Below are positions 1 to 8,728 of a stretch of DNA of 64,000 nucleotides, in pieces; position 1 is the stretch's first letter; each line of letters begins with the position of its first letter. The position numbers and the translations under genes were made by a program. The stretch comes from M55B112 sp040880545 (GTDB taxonomy: Bacteria; Bacteroidota; Bacteroidia; Bacteroidales; GCA-2748055). The DNA lies in contig JBBDIE010000151.1 of assembly GCA_040880545.1 (NCBI GenBank), positions 1 through 64,000 on the forward strand, in the 5' to 3' direction. A model generated the notes under the pieces. That model saw only the letters and a list, made by a program, of their open reading frames with translations. It was not told the origin of the DNA and did not search any database.

Positions 1-871
1 TCACCGCACTGTCGACCGCCTCTCCGTCAAATATACCAAAAATCCCGGTGAAAAACCCGCGCCGCTCCCCTTCCGCCTCCGCGATGATCTTCACCGTTTT
101 CCGCTTCGGCGCACCGCTGATCGATCCGGCCGGCAACATCCGCAGCAGCAGTTCACCGAGCCCCGACCGCCAACCATCCCCAAGCCTTCCCTCAATCTCC
201 GAGCTCACCTGCAGCAGCTCCCCGCGGTGCGTCCTGATCCGGTCGATATACCTGAACCGCGCCACCCGCACATCAGCCGCCACCATCGACAGGTCATTGC
301 GGATCAGATCCACGATCGTGTTGTGCTCCCACAGCTCCTTCTCGTTCTCCAGCAACCGCCGCTCTGCATCCGGCAACGCCGCATCAATCGTCCCCTTCAT
401 CGGAAACGACCGGATGGTATTCCCGCCAATCGTCACAAACGTCTCCGGCGAAAAAACCACAAACCGATCACCAGATAACAGCCTGTATGGTGCCGCACTC
501 GCATGAAAGATCTGCTCCAGACCCAGGTCCGTCTCTACCGGTGTAGGAAAAGTGAGGTTCAATAAAAAAGAGTTCCCATGCAAAATATGTTTTTTTACCA
601 GGCTGAACGCCTTTTCATACCGAGGGAACGCCACAGGAACCGCCTCAAACCGGAACTTTGGCGGTGCAGTATCTCGGACCTCCTGCGCTGCCCCTCCCCC
701 GGCACCGGCAAAATTGGTACGGCCCTTAATATTATAGAAAATGCCCCGCCTGGCGGCTTCCTCCGGTCGAAAAATCAGGAACTGCTCCATCTCATAATCG
801 ATCATGAACAGGAAAGGCCTTCCTGCTCCCGCCCACGCATTGCATGTTTCGATAAACTGTGACCGCTGCAT
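1..871 (-). CDS. pabB: Aminodeoxychorismate synthase component I (PabB), 5' part; 3' end outside window
   Basis: My reverse-strand translation begins MQRSQFIETC at 871 and stays open to the window edge (about 290 residues). It carries hallmarks of the chorismate-binding PabB/TrpE family: an FPMKGT segment (family P-I/M-KGT), an HNTIVDLIRNDL segment and GSISGAPKRKT, which bind chorismate and Mg2+. The N-terminus (AGRPFLFMIDYEMEQF) resembles PabB rather than TrpE. PabB aminates chorismate to 4-amino-4-deoxychorismate with ammonia from PabA, for folate synthesis. The gene is truncated only by the window. The first ATG is preferred because the family's N-terminal PFLF-IDFE-like region follows it directly. 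TrpE or another chorismate-using enzyme is less likely. Confidence 0.86.
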   Translation of the reverse strand, partial: MQRSQFIETCNAWAGAGRPFLFMIDYEMEQFLIFRPEEAARRGIFYNIKGRTNFAGAGGGAAQEVRDTAPPKFRFEAVPVAFPRYEKAFSLVKKHILHGNSFLLNLTFPTPVETDLGLEQIFHASAAPYRLLSGDRFVVFSPETFVTIGGNTIRSFPMKGTIDAALPDAERRLLENEKELWEHNTIVDLIRNDLSMVAADVRVARFRYIDRIRTHRGELLQVSSEIEGRLGDGWRSGLGELLLRMLPAGSISGAPKRKTVKIIAEAEGERRGFFTGIFGIFDGEAVDSAV

Positions 872-875
872 ACAG

Positions 876-883
876 CAAAGATA
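876..883 (-). promoter_or_regulatory. Putative Bacteroidota -7 box of pabB
   Basis: The reverse strand reads TATCTTTG, an exact match to the Bacteroidota -7 consensus TAnnTTTG, only 4 bases upstream of the pabB ATG. If used, the transcript would be nearly leaderless. I see no clear -33 TTTG. The rest of the 872-1142 gap is G/T-rich and holds no gene; it contains a 10-bp direct repeat GCAAGTTGGT at 1044 and 1064. Confidence 0.3.
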
Positions 884-1142
884 GAAATTCTTGTGATCCG
901 TCTGCAAGGGAATAATATGGTAGCATAGGGACAGCAAGACTTAAATAATATGGCAGGTGGAGATATGAAGGATGGAACTATGGTAACAGGTTAGTAAGGA
1001 AACAGGCAGGCAGGAATCATGGTGGTGTGGCAGAATGGTGGGTGGCAAGTTGGTTCGTCTGGATGCAAGTTGGTGCGGAGGCATTTAGATGAGAGGGAAT
1101 AAAATACTATCGGTTGTTGAAGAAATCCCGACAGATACCGGA

Positions 1143-2750
1143 TCATTCGATTCTGAACCAGTCATAATCAGCATACCCGGTATCATTCGTTTTTAAAGTA
1201 CTGCTGGCAAAAAGGCCCACTTTTGCTCCGATCCACCTTCCCGGCGTGGCCCTGAACTTTTCACCCAGAGGTCTGAATTCCTTGCCATCATAACTGTAAA
1301 GAAACCGGCAGATGGCCCCCTTATTTACTTCTACCCGGAAGTAGACCTGGTTAGCAACTGCTCTTTTACGTTCTTCCAGCTGCTCCTCATTCCCATCCGG
1401 GCTATTCATGCACACCATTTTTGAAATCCAGGTTCCCGATGTGTCCTTTTCGATGGCAATATATGAATAATCAGTTCCCATCACTATTAATCCTGTACGT
1501 TCACCTTCCTGATGTCCATAAAAATTCAGTTTGGTAGTAACTGAGAAATCAGGAGCAGGAAATTTCTGCAGCAATAGGTGGGGTGTATCCCAGTGATTCC
1601 GATGGCTTTCAGGAAGCAACTGGCAGTAAAGTCTCATAACCCCCCCGGAACCTGTAAGGAACATCCATTCCTGCAGTGGATTGGCGTGCCACTGCCATTG
1701 CAAACCCAATTCTTTATCATTGAACTCGTCTGTGGTCTGGGGAACTGAATATAGTGGAGTATTGGTAATTCTTGGCTTAGTATGGGAAGACACCGGTTCA
1801 CCCATCCCATCTCCATTGAGATCTAATCCGATCAAAGGCCAGTCATCTTTCCAGGATACAGGATTTAGATGAACGATCCTTCCGTATGCATCTCTATCCT
1901 GAAAATGCAGGAACCACCCCTCTCCGTTTTTTAGTTCCACCCATCCTCTCTGATGCGGACCGTTGATCTCTGTTGAACCCTGATGCATGACTGTTTTGAT
2001 CTCGTATGGTCCGAAGGGATGTTGACTCCTCAATACTGTTTGCCATCCTGTTGTTACTCCTCCGGCGGGTGCAAAAATATAATAGTAGCCATTTCGCTTA
2101 TAGAATTTAGGTCCCTCAATAGTAGGATGTTCATCGTGTCCATCAAAGACCAGGACTCCCTTTCCGAGTAGTTCACTGCCGTCTGGTCTCATTCGGTGAA
2201 CAACCAGTATACTTTTACGGCCCGACCGGCTGCCAGCGTAAGCATGGACAAGATAGGCATTGCCATCATCATCCCAGAGCGGAGACGGGTCGATCCATCC
2301 TTTGGCTTCATGAACCAGGTGGAGCGGACTCCAGGTGCCAAATGGGTCCTTGGTTTTACTCATATAGATGCCAAAATCGGGATCCCCGAAAAAAACGTAA
2401 TATGTTCCCTGGTGATACCGCAGAGAGGGGGCCCAGCAGCCATTCCCATGCTGGGGAATGGAGAAAACCTCATCGGGTACAAGGCGGTCAAATACATGAT
2501 TGATAATTTTCCAGTGGATAAGATCATTGGAGTGAAGTACGGGTAAACCGGGTACACAATTGAAACTGGACGAGACCATAAAGAAATCATCTCCCACCCT
2601 GATCGCATCAGGATCGGAATAATCCGCATAGATCACAGGATTCTTAAAGGTTTCGTTTGTCTGATCCGGGCTCCATGGCTGGCAGATAGCTGTTATCCAC
2701 AGCAGCATCAGGTAACCGGTGATTACTATCCTGAATAATAGTCGGCGCAT
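1143..2750 (-). CDS. Glycoside hydrolase family 43 protein (xylosidase/arabinofuranosidase type), secreted
   Basis: 535 residues with an N-terminal signal sequence ending near ITAICQ (residue 24). The five-bladed GH43 propeller occupies about residues 35-330: NPVIYADYSDPD carries the putative catalytic base (D46), WIDPSPLWDDDG the pKa-modulating Asp, and EGPKFYKRNGYYY the putative acid Glu. The rest (about 345-535, from TDEFNDKELGLQWQW) looks like the C-terminal concanavalin-like beta-sandwich common in beta-xylosidase-type GH43 enzymes. Such enzymes remove terminal arabinose or xylose, here plausibly from pectin side chains. The gene is divergent from the regulator at 2896, which suggests co-regulation. 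Substrate cannot be fixed from sequence alone. Confidence 0.85.
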   Translation of the reverse strand: MRRLLFRIVITGYLMLLWITAICQPWSPDQTNETFKNPVIYADYSDPDAIRVGDDFFMVSSSFNCVPGLPVLHSNDLIHWKIINHVFDRLVPDEVFSIPQHGNGCWAPSLRYHQGTYYVFFGDPDFGIYMSKTKDPFGTWSPLHLVHEAKGWIDPSPLWDDDGNAYLVHAYAGSRSGRKSILVVHRMRPDGSELLGKGVLVFDGHDEHPTIEGPKFYKRNGYYYIFAPAGGVTTGWQTVLRSQHPFGPYEIKTVMHQGSTEINGPHQRGWVELKNGEGWFLHFQDRDAYGRIVHLNPVSWKDDWPLIGLDLNGDGMGEPVSSHTKPRITNTPLYSVPQTTDEFNDKELGLQWQWHANPLQEWMFLTGSGGVMRLYCQLLPESHRNHWDTPHLLLQKFPAPDFSVTTKLNFYGHQEGERTGLIVMGTDYSYIAIEKDTSGTWISKMVCMNSPDGNEEQLEERKRAVANQVYFRVEVNKGAICRFLYSYDGKEFRPLGEKFRATPGRWIGAKVGLFASSTLKTNDTGYADYDWFRIE

Positions 2751-2890
2751 GATGGAATTGTTTATGTTGTATCGTTTCGATTTCCATATTACCTATTTTG
2801 CTGATAATAAATGGGTAATAATAGTTATTTATCAATTATTCCTAACATTTATAACAATTTGTACCCCATACTTATCTTTCTGTGTTATGG

Positions 2891-2918
2891 TTTGAATGTC
2901 AATTTGTTGTTATATTTG
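2891..2918 (+). promoter_or_regulatory. Putative promoter of the hybrid two-component regulator
   Basis: TATATTTG at 2911-2918 matches the Bacteroidota -7 box TAnnTTTG exactly, with TTTG at 2891-2894 as a possible -33 box 16 bases upstream. If this is the promoter, transcription starts near 2925, downstream of the first in-frame ATG (2896). That would move the true start to TTG 2944 or ATG 2992. Confidence 0.45.
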
Positions 2919-5900
2919 TTCGTATAGATTCATCGTAATTCGATTGGGAAAAAGTACTTATACAGGCAACGTTAAGATCCGCAACTTCGTGATGATGGCA
3001 TCTCTGTGGTTATGGATTATGGGAGCTATGGCCCAGTCGGAGGTAAGATTCGAAGAAGCCTACGCTATTAATGACCTGTCCAATAACATGGTTACCTGCA
3101 TGCATCAGGACCAGTTGGGCTTTTTATGGCTTGGGACCTTTAACGGGCTTAATAAATATGATGGCTACAGTTACCGGATTTATAAGTTCAATGAGCCCGG
3201 AAATGGTCAGACAGGTACAAGTACAAACCGGATCATCTCCATCAGGGAAGACCAGCGGGGAATCCTGTGGATAGAGACCTATGATGGGAAGATCCTCTAT
3301 TTCAATCCCGCTACCGAAGAATACAGGGTCTTTCCAATTGAGGGAGAAAGCCCTGAGCAGACCCGCTGCACCGGATTTTATGAGACAGAAGACGGAATGA
3401 TATGCATATCCACTGACATGGCCGGCGTTTTTTTTGTCCGATACACTGCATCGGAAGCAGGGAGTGAGGTATACCATATGATGAACAGTTCTGAAAATCC
3501 GGATCTGATTACCAGCAATAATGTTTCATTTGTCGTACAGGATGAAAATAATTATTTCTGGATAGGCACTGACAAGGGATTGAACAGGATACGCCAGAAA
3601 GATCTTTTTCGTGAAGATCCCCCGGTCATGCAGTATTATACCAGTTCCGGGGAAAACTTAGTCGCCAGTGTCTCGTTTTCCCATTACGCTGTTCAGGGAA
3701 CCAGGCTCTGGTTTGCGAATGATCGTCACGGTTTGTTATGGTATGAAACGAAAACCGAAGAGTTTGACGATTTTAGCCATCATCCCAGGTACAGTCATAT
3801 GGCTGAGATGGAGATCACCACTCTGGAAATCAGGGGAAGAAATCTATGGGCAGGGACTGCCAATGGAGTCCTTCTTCGATACAATCTGGATACCAGATCA
3901 TTCAGTGAATACCCCTTTACTGATGCCCGTTCCGGTAAAGAGGTGAAGAGTATTCATATTGATCTGTTCGATCAGGTGTGGTTATTAACTGATAATTTCG
4001 GAATCACCCGTTTCGATCCTTCCTATACAAGTTTTTCTTATTACAGGCTAACTCCTAAAAAGCTCGAGAATCTGACTGATGCTGAGCGCATCCGGATTTA
4101 TGAAGATAGCCGTAACCAATTGTGGCTTGGTGGACAAAATACAGGTATTCTGCACTACGACAGGCAAGAGGACCGGTTCAATATTTACAGGAACGAGCCG
4201 GGGAACCCCCGGTCTTTACAGTCGGATATCGTGGAATGCATCATGGAAGACCGGGAGCATAACCTTTGGATAGGCACCAGCTGGTTCGGTAAGGGACTTA
4301 ACCGGATGATTACAATGGACCCCGCTTTTGAATATATTGTACCGGTCTCTTCCCCTGAGAGCAAACAGCAAAACGTGGTTCGTGCACTTTTCGTTGATTC
4401 AAAAGGGTATATCTGGGCGGGTACAAAAAGTGGTCAGATTTACATATACGATCCAGAATTGACACTGATTCATATTGTCCAGGAAGATCCTGAGATTCAA
4501 TATACCGGATATAATGTTTATTCAATCGGTGAAGACCAGCAGGGAAGAATATGGCTTTGCACCAAGGGGGCGGGTGTCTTTTATTCCAATGAGTCGATTA
4601 GTAAGGTGTTTCCACACTATGACAAGCTCACATTTAGTTCTATTGAGCATATTCCTGATCAACCCAATTCACTGAGCAATAATAATGTGTATGATATGAT
4701 CATCGATGAGATGGGCAGGATATGGGTAGCCACCTACGGAGGGGGCCTCAATATGATTGATACTGATAAAGAAGGAATCAGACATTTTCACCACTATACA
4801 TCTTCCAATAGCTCACTTACATCAGATAAGCTCAGAGATCTCCATCTTACCAGGAACGGTAGGCTTTGGCTGGCTACTACTATGGGGGTTAATTATATAG
4901 ACATCTACAGGCAGAACGGAGAGGATCTGGACATAAAAAGTATACTCTCCATTCATTCAGATAAAGGGGGACTGTCCTACAATGATATTATAATGGTCAT
5001 GGAGGATAAGGCAGGGCATCTTTGGCTGGCTTCTGCCGGTGGAGGGGTTAATCAGATCCTCAATCCGGATGGTGAGGACTTTGAATTTGTCCTCTTTTCC
5101 GAGAAAAATGGCCTGAAGGATGATTATATTGTCAGCATCTCTGAGGATATATACGGATTTCTTTGGTTCGGAACCATTTCCGGGCTTTCCAGATACAATC
5201 CTTTAAAGAATGATATTGAAAATTTTGATAAGAAGATCGGATTGCCGGAAGTGTTCTTTTCAGAACGAACCTCTGCAGTCTCCTCTTCCGGAAGGGTTTT
5301 GTTCGGTACCGTCAATGGCTTTTATGTCATTTCTCCTCAGCAGATAAATTTTGAGGAAATCGATCCCAATATTTCTCTCACAGAAATGATGTTAAACAAT
5401 GAGATTGTTAAACCAGGACATGAGAATTCTCCCATTTCCATGTCTCTGCCCTACCTTAATGAGATCACCTTGCAGTACGATCAGTCCAATTTCTCTATTG
5501 AATTTTCATTACTCTCATTCAAGTCTCCTGAAAGCAACCATTATGCCTATATCCTGGAGGGTTTTAATGACGAATGGATATATATCGGGACCGATCACAA
5601 AGCCATTTTCACCAATGTGCCGCCTGGAGATTATATATTCAGAGCAAAGGGACTCGATAGCAACCTCTCCGAATATGGAACTGAAACCTCCCTGGAAATT
5701 ACCATTCTTCCCCCGATTTGGAGAACTCACTGGGCTTATATGGCCTATATAGCAATCTTTTTGGTACTTGCCTATTTCAGTTATCGGATAGCCCTCCGAT
5801 TTGTCAGGCTAAAAAGCAACCTTAAGGTTGAAAAACGGGTAGCGGAGTCAAAGCTCAGGTTTTTTACCAATATTTCACATGAGATCCGTACTCCTCTGAC

Positions 5901-7428
5901 ACTGATTCTTGGTCCCATTGATAGCCTGATCGAACGGAAAGATATCAGCTCTGATGTGCGCCACCAGCTTACGGTGATCCACCGGAATTCAAAGCGCTTG
6001 CTAAGGATGGTTAATCAGCTGCTGGACTTCAGGAAAGTCCAGAACGAAAAGGTCGCACTCCGCATCCAGGAAATCGAAGTTATTCCCTTCTTATGGCAGA
6101 TTCACGAAAGCTTTGAATCTCAGGCCAGAATAAAGAGTATCTCTTTTAACCTGATTTACGACGAAAACGATGAGCAGCTGACCGTCTGGGGTGATATCCA
6201 GAAACTTGATATTGTAATTTTCAATCTTTTATCCAATGCCTTCAAGTTTACTCCTGAGAAGGGCAGAATTTCTATCATTGTTACCAGGGAATATGATCCC
6301 AGCGAGGTGGTTGCAATCCGTATTAGTGATACGGGAACCGGGATCCCCAAAGACAAAGTTGACTTGATCTTTGACCGGTTTTTCGTATCCCATACCGATG
6401 AGGACAATAATTATCACGGAACGGGGATCGGTCTCTCTCTCTCTCAGGAATATATTAAACTGCACAAGGGCGAGATCAAGGTGGAAAGCACAAAAGGTCA
6501 AGGGACCGATTTAATCGTCAGATTATTGACCGGGAACAGCCACTTTCCTGAGAATGTAATTATCAAGGAACGTGAAGCATACAGTTATACTCCCAAAGTG
6601 GAGGAGATGGAGGATATACTTCCTATTGAAAAGGAGAACGGTGAAATTAAAATCCTTTCCAGAAATGAAAGTTTAGATAAGCCATTTGTATTAATCGTTG
6701 AAGATGATGTGGAAATGTGCCATTATCTTCAGAAAATCCTGGAACCTACATATAAAGTTGAGACCGCAAGAGATGGATTGGAAGGATGGAGCAAAGCATC
6801 CCATCTGAATCCTGATCTTATCATTACTGATGTGATGATGCCGGAGATGAATGGGATCGAACTGACCCAAAAGCTGAAGGATGATTTCAATACCTGCCAT
6901 ATTCCCGTGATCATGCTCTCTTCAAAATCGGCAGTAGAAAGCCAGGTGGAAGGACTTCAAACCGGAGCAGAGGCTTATGTGCCAAAGCCTTTCAATGCAA
7001 AGCTTCTTATTTCCTATATTCAGTCTTTTCTTACTCAGAGGAAAAAGATCAGGGAGATATTGCAGAGCAAGGTGGAACTTAAACCTGATGAGGTAAAGGT
7101 AACTCCAAAGGACAAGGAATTCATTGAAAAGGTCCTTCATCTGATTGATGAAGGTATGGTTGATACAGATTTCAATGTGGAGAAGCTGGCAAATGAGATG
7201 TATATCAGCAGGACGCTGTTCTATAAAAAGATCAAAGGGATCACAGGTTACCAGCCTGTGGAACTGATTCGTACAATTAGACTTAAAAAAGCTGCTAAAT
7301 ATATTGAGACAGGAGAATTTACTGTGTCAGAAGTGGCTTATATGGTAGGTTATACTGACATTCGTTACTTCAGTACAAGCTTTAAGAAACAATTTGGCAC
7401 CTCTCCTTCCCAGTACCTGGTGAAATAA
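2896..7428 (+). CDS. Hybrid two-component system sensor/regulator (HTCS) of the pectin locus
   Basis: 1510 codons from the first ATG. Order of parts: signal sequence (LWLWIMGAMAQ); many periplasmic Reg_prop-type repeats (W-GT-GLN-like motifs, about residues 55-790) forming a two-propeller sensor; a Y_Y_Y-like domain (about 840-935); one membrane helix near 945-970; HisKA with phospho-acceptor H995 in NISHEIRTPL; HATPase with NLLSNAFKFTP and GTGIGLSLS; a receiver with LIVEDD and acceptor D1312 in IITDVMMPEMNG; and a C-terminal AraC-type HTH ending SQYLVK. HTCS proteins sense periplasmic oligosaccharides and activate the neighbouring polysaccharide locus. A pectin fragment ligand is inferred from the neighbours. 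The N-terminus is uncertain: the ATG at 2896 lies upstream of a -7 box, so TTG 2944 or ATG 2992 may be the real start. Confidence 0.95.
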   Translation: MSICCYICSYRFIVIRLGKSTYTGNVKIRNFVMMASLWLWIMGAMAQSEVRFEEAYAINDLSNNMVTCMHQDQLGFLWLGTFNGLNKYDGYSYRIYKFNEPGNGQTGTSTNRIISIREDQRGILWIETYDGKILYFNPATEEYRVFPIEGESPEQTRCTGFYETEDGMICISTDMAGVFFVRYTASEAGSEVYHMMNSSENPDLITSNNVSFVVQDENNYFWIGTDKGLNRIRQKDLFREDPPVMQYYTSSGENLVASVSFSHYAVQGTRLWFANDRHGLLWYETKTEEFDDFSHHPRYSHMAEMEITTLEIRGRNLWAGTANGVLLRYNLDTRSFSEYPFTDARSGKEVKSIHIDLFDQVWLLTDNFGITRFDPSYTSFSYYRLTPKKLENLTDAERIRIYEDSRNQLWLGGQNTGILHYDRQEDRFNIYRNEPGNPRSLQSDIVECIMEDREHNLWIGTSWFGKGLNRMITMDPAFEYIVPVSSPESKQQNVVRALFVDSKGYIWAGTKSGQIYIYDPELTLIHIVQEDPEIQYTGYNVYSIGEDQQGRIWLCTKGAGVFYSNESISKVFPHYDKLTFSSIEHIPDQPNSLSNNNVYDMIIDEMGRIWVATYGGGLNMIDTDKEGIRHFHHYTSSNSSLTSDKLRDLHLTRNGRLWLATTMGVNYIDIYRQNGEDLDIKSILSIHSDKGGLSYNDIIMVMEDKAGHLWLASAGGGVNQILNPDGEDFEFVLFSEKNGLKDDYIVSISEDIYGFLWFGTISGLSRYNPLKNDIENFDKKIGLPEVFFSERTSAVSSSGRVLFGTVNGFYVISPQQINFEEIDPNISLTEMMLNNEIVKPGHENSPISMSLPYLNEITLQYDQSNFSIEFSLLSFKSPESNHYAYILEGFNDEWIYIGTDHKAIFTNVPPGDYIFRAKGLDSNLSEYGTETSLEITILPPIWRTHWAYMAYIAIFLVLAYFSYRIALRFVRLKSNLKVEKRVAESKLRFFTNISHEIRTPLTLILGPIDSLIERKDISSDVRHQLTVIHRNSKRLLRMVNQLLDFRKVQNEKVALRIQEIEVIPFLWQIHESFESQARIKSISFNLIYDENDEQLTVWGDIQKLDIVIFNLLSNAFKFTPEKGRISIIVTREYDPSEVVAIRISDTGTGIPKDKVDLIFDRFFVSHTDEDNNYHGTGIGLSLSQEYIKLHKGEIKVESTKGQGTDLIVRLLTGNSHFPENVIIKEREAYSYTPKVEEMEDILPIEKENGEIKILSRNESLDKPFVLIVEDDVEMCHYLQKILEPTYKVETARDGLEGWSKASHLNPDLIITDVMMPEMNGIELTQKLKDDFNTCHIPVIMLSSKSAVESQVEGLQTGAEAYVPKPFNAKLLISYIQSFLTQRKKIREILQSKVELKPDEVKVTPKDKEFIEKVLHLIDEGMVDTDFNVEKLANEMYISRTLFYKKIKGITGYQPVELIRTIRLKKAAKYIETGEFTVSEVAYMVGYTDIRYFSTSFKKQFGTSPSQYLVK

Positions 7429-7431
7429 AGG

Positions 7432-7459
7432 TTGCATACCAAATACACCCTTAACTTTG
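7432..7459 (+). promoter_or_regulatory. Putative promoter of the GH105-GH28 operon
   Basis: TAACTTTG at 7452-7459 is an exact TAnnTTTG box, with TTG at 7432-7434 17 bases upstream. The segment between them contains ATACCAA, which resembles the core of the repeat found before susC and the CE8 gene (its complement reads TATACCAAT). Confidence 0.42.
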
Positions 7460-7519
7460 ACTAATAATTAAACATGGTGGCAGATGGATTACCGTAATTT
7501 GAATCCATAATCTGCAACT

Positions 7520-8716
7520 ATGAAAAATTCCATATTTTTAAATCTGGTCTTTTTGATCCTGATCTCTTCCCAGCCTGCCCTTTGTCAGTCTGAAAGAGTT
7601 TCTGCCGATCTGCCCTGGTCCGAACGAATGGCTCAAACGGTCATGGAGCGTTACCCTGAGCTAACCGACATGGATCTGAGCTATCACCAACGAAGCAAGC
7701 CCAAGTGGCAATATGATATCGCTATGCTGGCACAGGCGATCCACGGGCTTGGGGCTACTGATCCCGCTTATGAAGCTTACATGAAATCATACACAGATTT
7801 TTTCATTGACAGGGATGGCAAGATCTTTAACTATAATATATGTGAGTATAACCTCGACAAGATCAATCCAGGCAATAACCTGATCATTCTTTATGAAGCT
7901 TCCGGAGAGGAAAAGTACCGTAAAGCAATTGATACTCTGGTAGTCCAGCTGGAGGGTCAGCCAAACAATCCCGACGGAGGTTTCTGGCATAAGGCCCGCT
8001 ATCCATATCAGATGTGGCTCGACGGAATTTATATGAGCTCCCCGTTTATGGTGAGGTATGCCTCGGTTTTTAACAAGCCGGAGTGGTACGATGAAGCACT
8101 TTGTCAGGTAAAAGTGATCCAAAAGCATACGAAAGATCCGGAAACAGGATTGTTATACCACGCCTATGATGCCAGCAGGGGAATGAAATGGAGTGATGAC
8201 AGAACCGGATGCTCACCCCATTTCTGGGGCCGTGCCATGGGATGGTATATGATGGCCATTGTCGATGTACTCGATTATTTCCCTGAGACTCATCCGGGAA
8301 GGAAGGATATAATTAACATTCTACAGCAAACCAGTGAGGCTTTGGCCCGGGTAAGGGATGCGGAAACCGGCCTCTGGTACCAGGTTCTGGACATGGGGGA
8401 GAGACCGGACAATTACCTGGAAGCCTCTGCTTCTTGTATGTTTGTGTATGCATTTGCCAAAGGGGCAAGCTTAGGCTACCTGGGACCTGAATTCAGAAAA
8501 ATGGCTGAAGATTCTTTTGATGGAATTCTGAAAAAATTTATCAAGGTTGGCCCGGACGGGCTGGTGAATATTCATAATGGCTGTTTTGCCGCAGGACTTG
8601 GAGGGATAGATTACCGCAGTGGAAGCTATGAATATTATATCAATGAGAAAAAAGGCAGGAACGATTCAAAATCTGTAGCACCTTTTATACTTGCAGCTCA
8701 AGAGTTAAACAGATAA
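7520..8716 (+). CDS. GH105 unsaturated rhamnogalacturonyl/galacturonyl hydrolase
   Basis: 398 residues with a signal peptide ending near PALCQ (residue 23). The rest is an (alpha/alpha)6-barrel GH105 domain. Diagnostic segments are GGFWHKARYPYQMWLDGIYM, whose Asp168 matches the general acid/base of the YteR/YesR family, HFWGRAMGWYMMAIVDVLDY, and the late GSYEYYINE segment. These enzymes hydrolyse the 4,5-unsaturated uronic acid left by pectate or rhamnogalacturonan lyases, so the product of the PL1 lyase in this locus is a plausible substrate. There is no T9SS tail, so it is predicted periplasmic. The GH28 gene starts 12 bases after its stop, indicating an operon. Rhamnogalacturonan versus homogalacturonan preference cannot be told from sequence. 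Confidence 0.92.
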   Translation: MKNSIFLNLVFLILISSQPALCQSERVSADLPWSERMAQTVMERYPELTDMDLSYHQRSKPKWQYDIAMLAQAIHGLGATDPAYEAYMKSYTDFFIDRDGKIFNYNICEYNLDKINPGNNLIILYEASGEEKYRKAIDTLVVQLEGQPNNPDGGFWHKARYPYQMWLDGIYMSSPFMVRYASVFNKPEWYDEALCQVKVIQKHTKDPETGLLYHAYDASRGMKWSDDRTGCSPHFWGRAMGWYMMAIVDVLDYFPETHPGRKDIINILQQTSEALARVRDAETGLWYQVLDMGERPDNYLEASASCMFVYAFAKGASLGYLGPEFRKMAEDSFDGILKKFIKVGPDGLVNIHNGCFAAGLGGIDYRSGSYEYYINEKKGRNDSKSVAPFILAAQELNR

Positions 8717-8728
8717 TCCTTAACTATA

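Noticed and set aside
48..506. A 152-codon open frame on the + strand at the window start
   Set aside because: It is antisense to pabB, whose reverse-strand translation has strong family motifs; the + frame has Ser/Arg-rich composition typical of a shadow frame.
1044..1073. Direct repeat GCAAGTTGGT, 20 bases apart
   Set aside because: Short and in a G/T-rich low-complexity stretch; no gene or promoter context supports a function.
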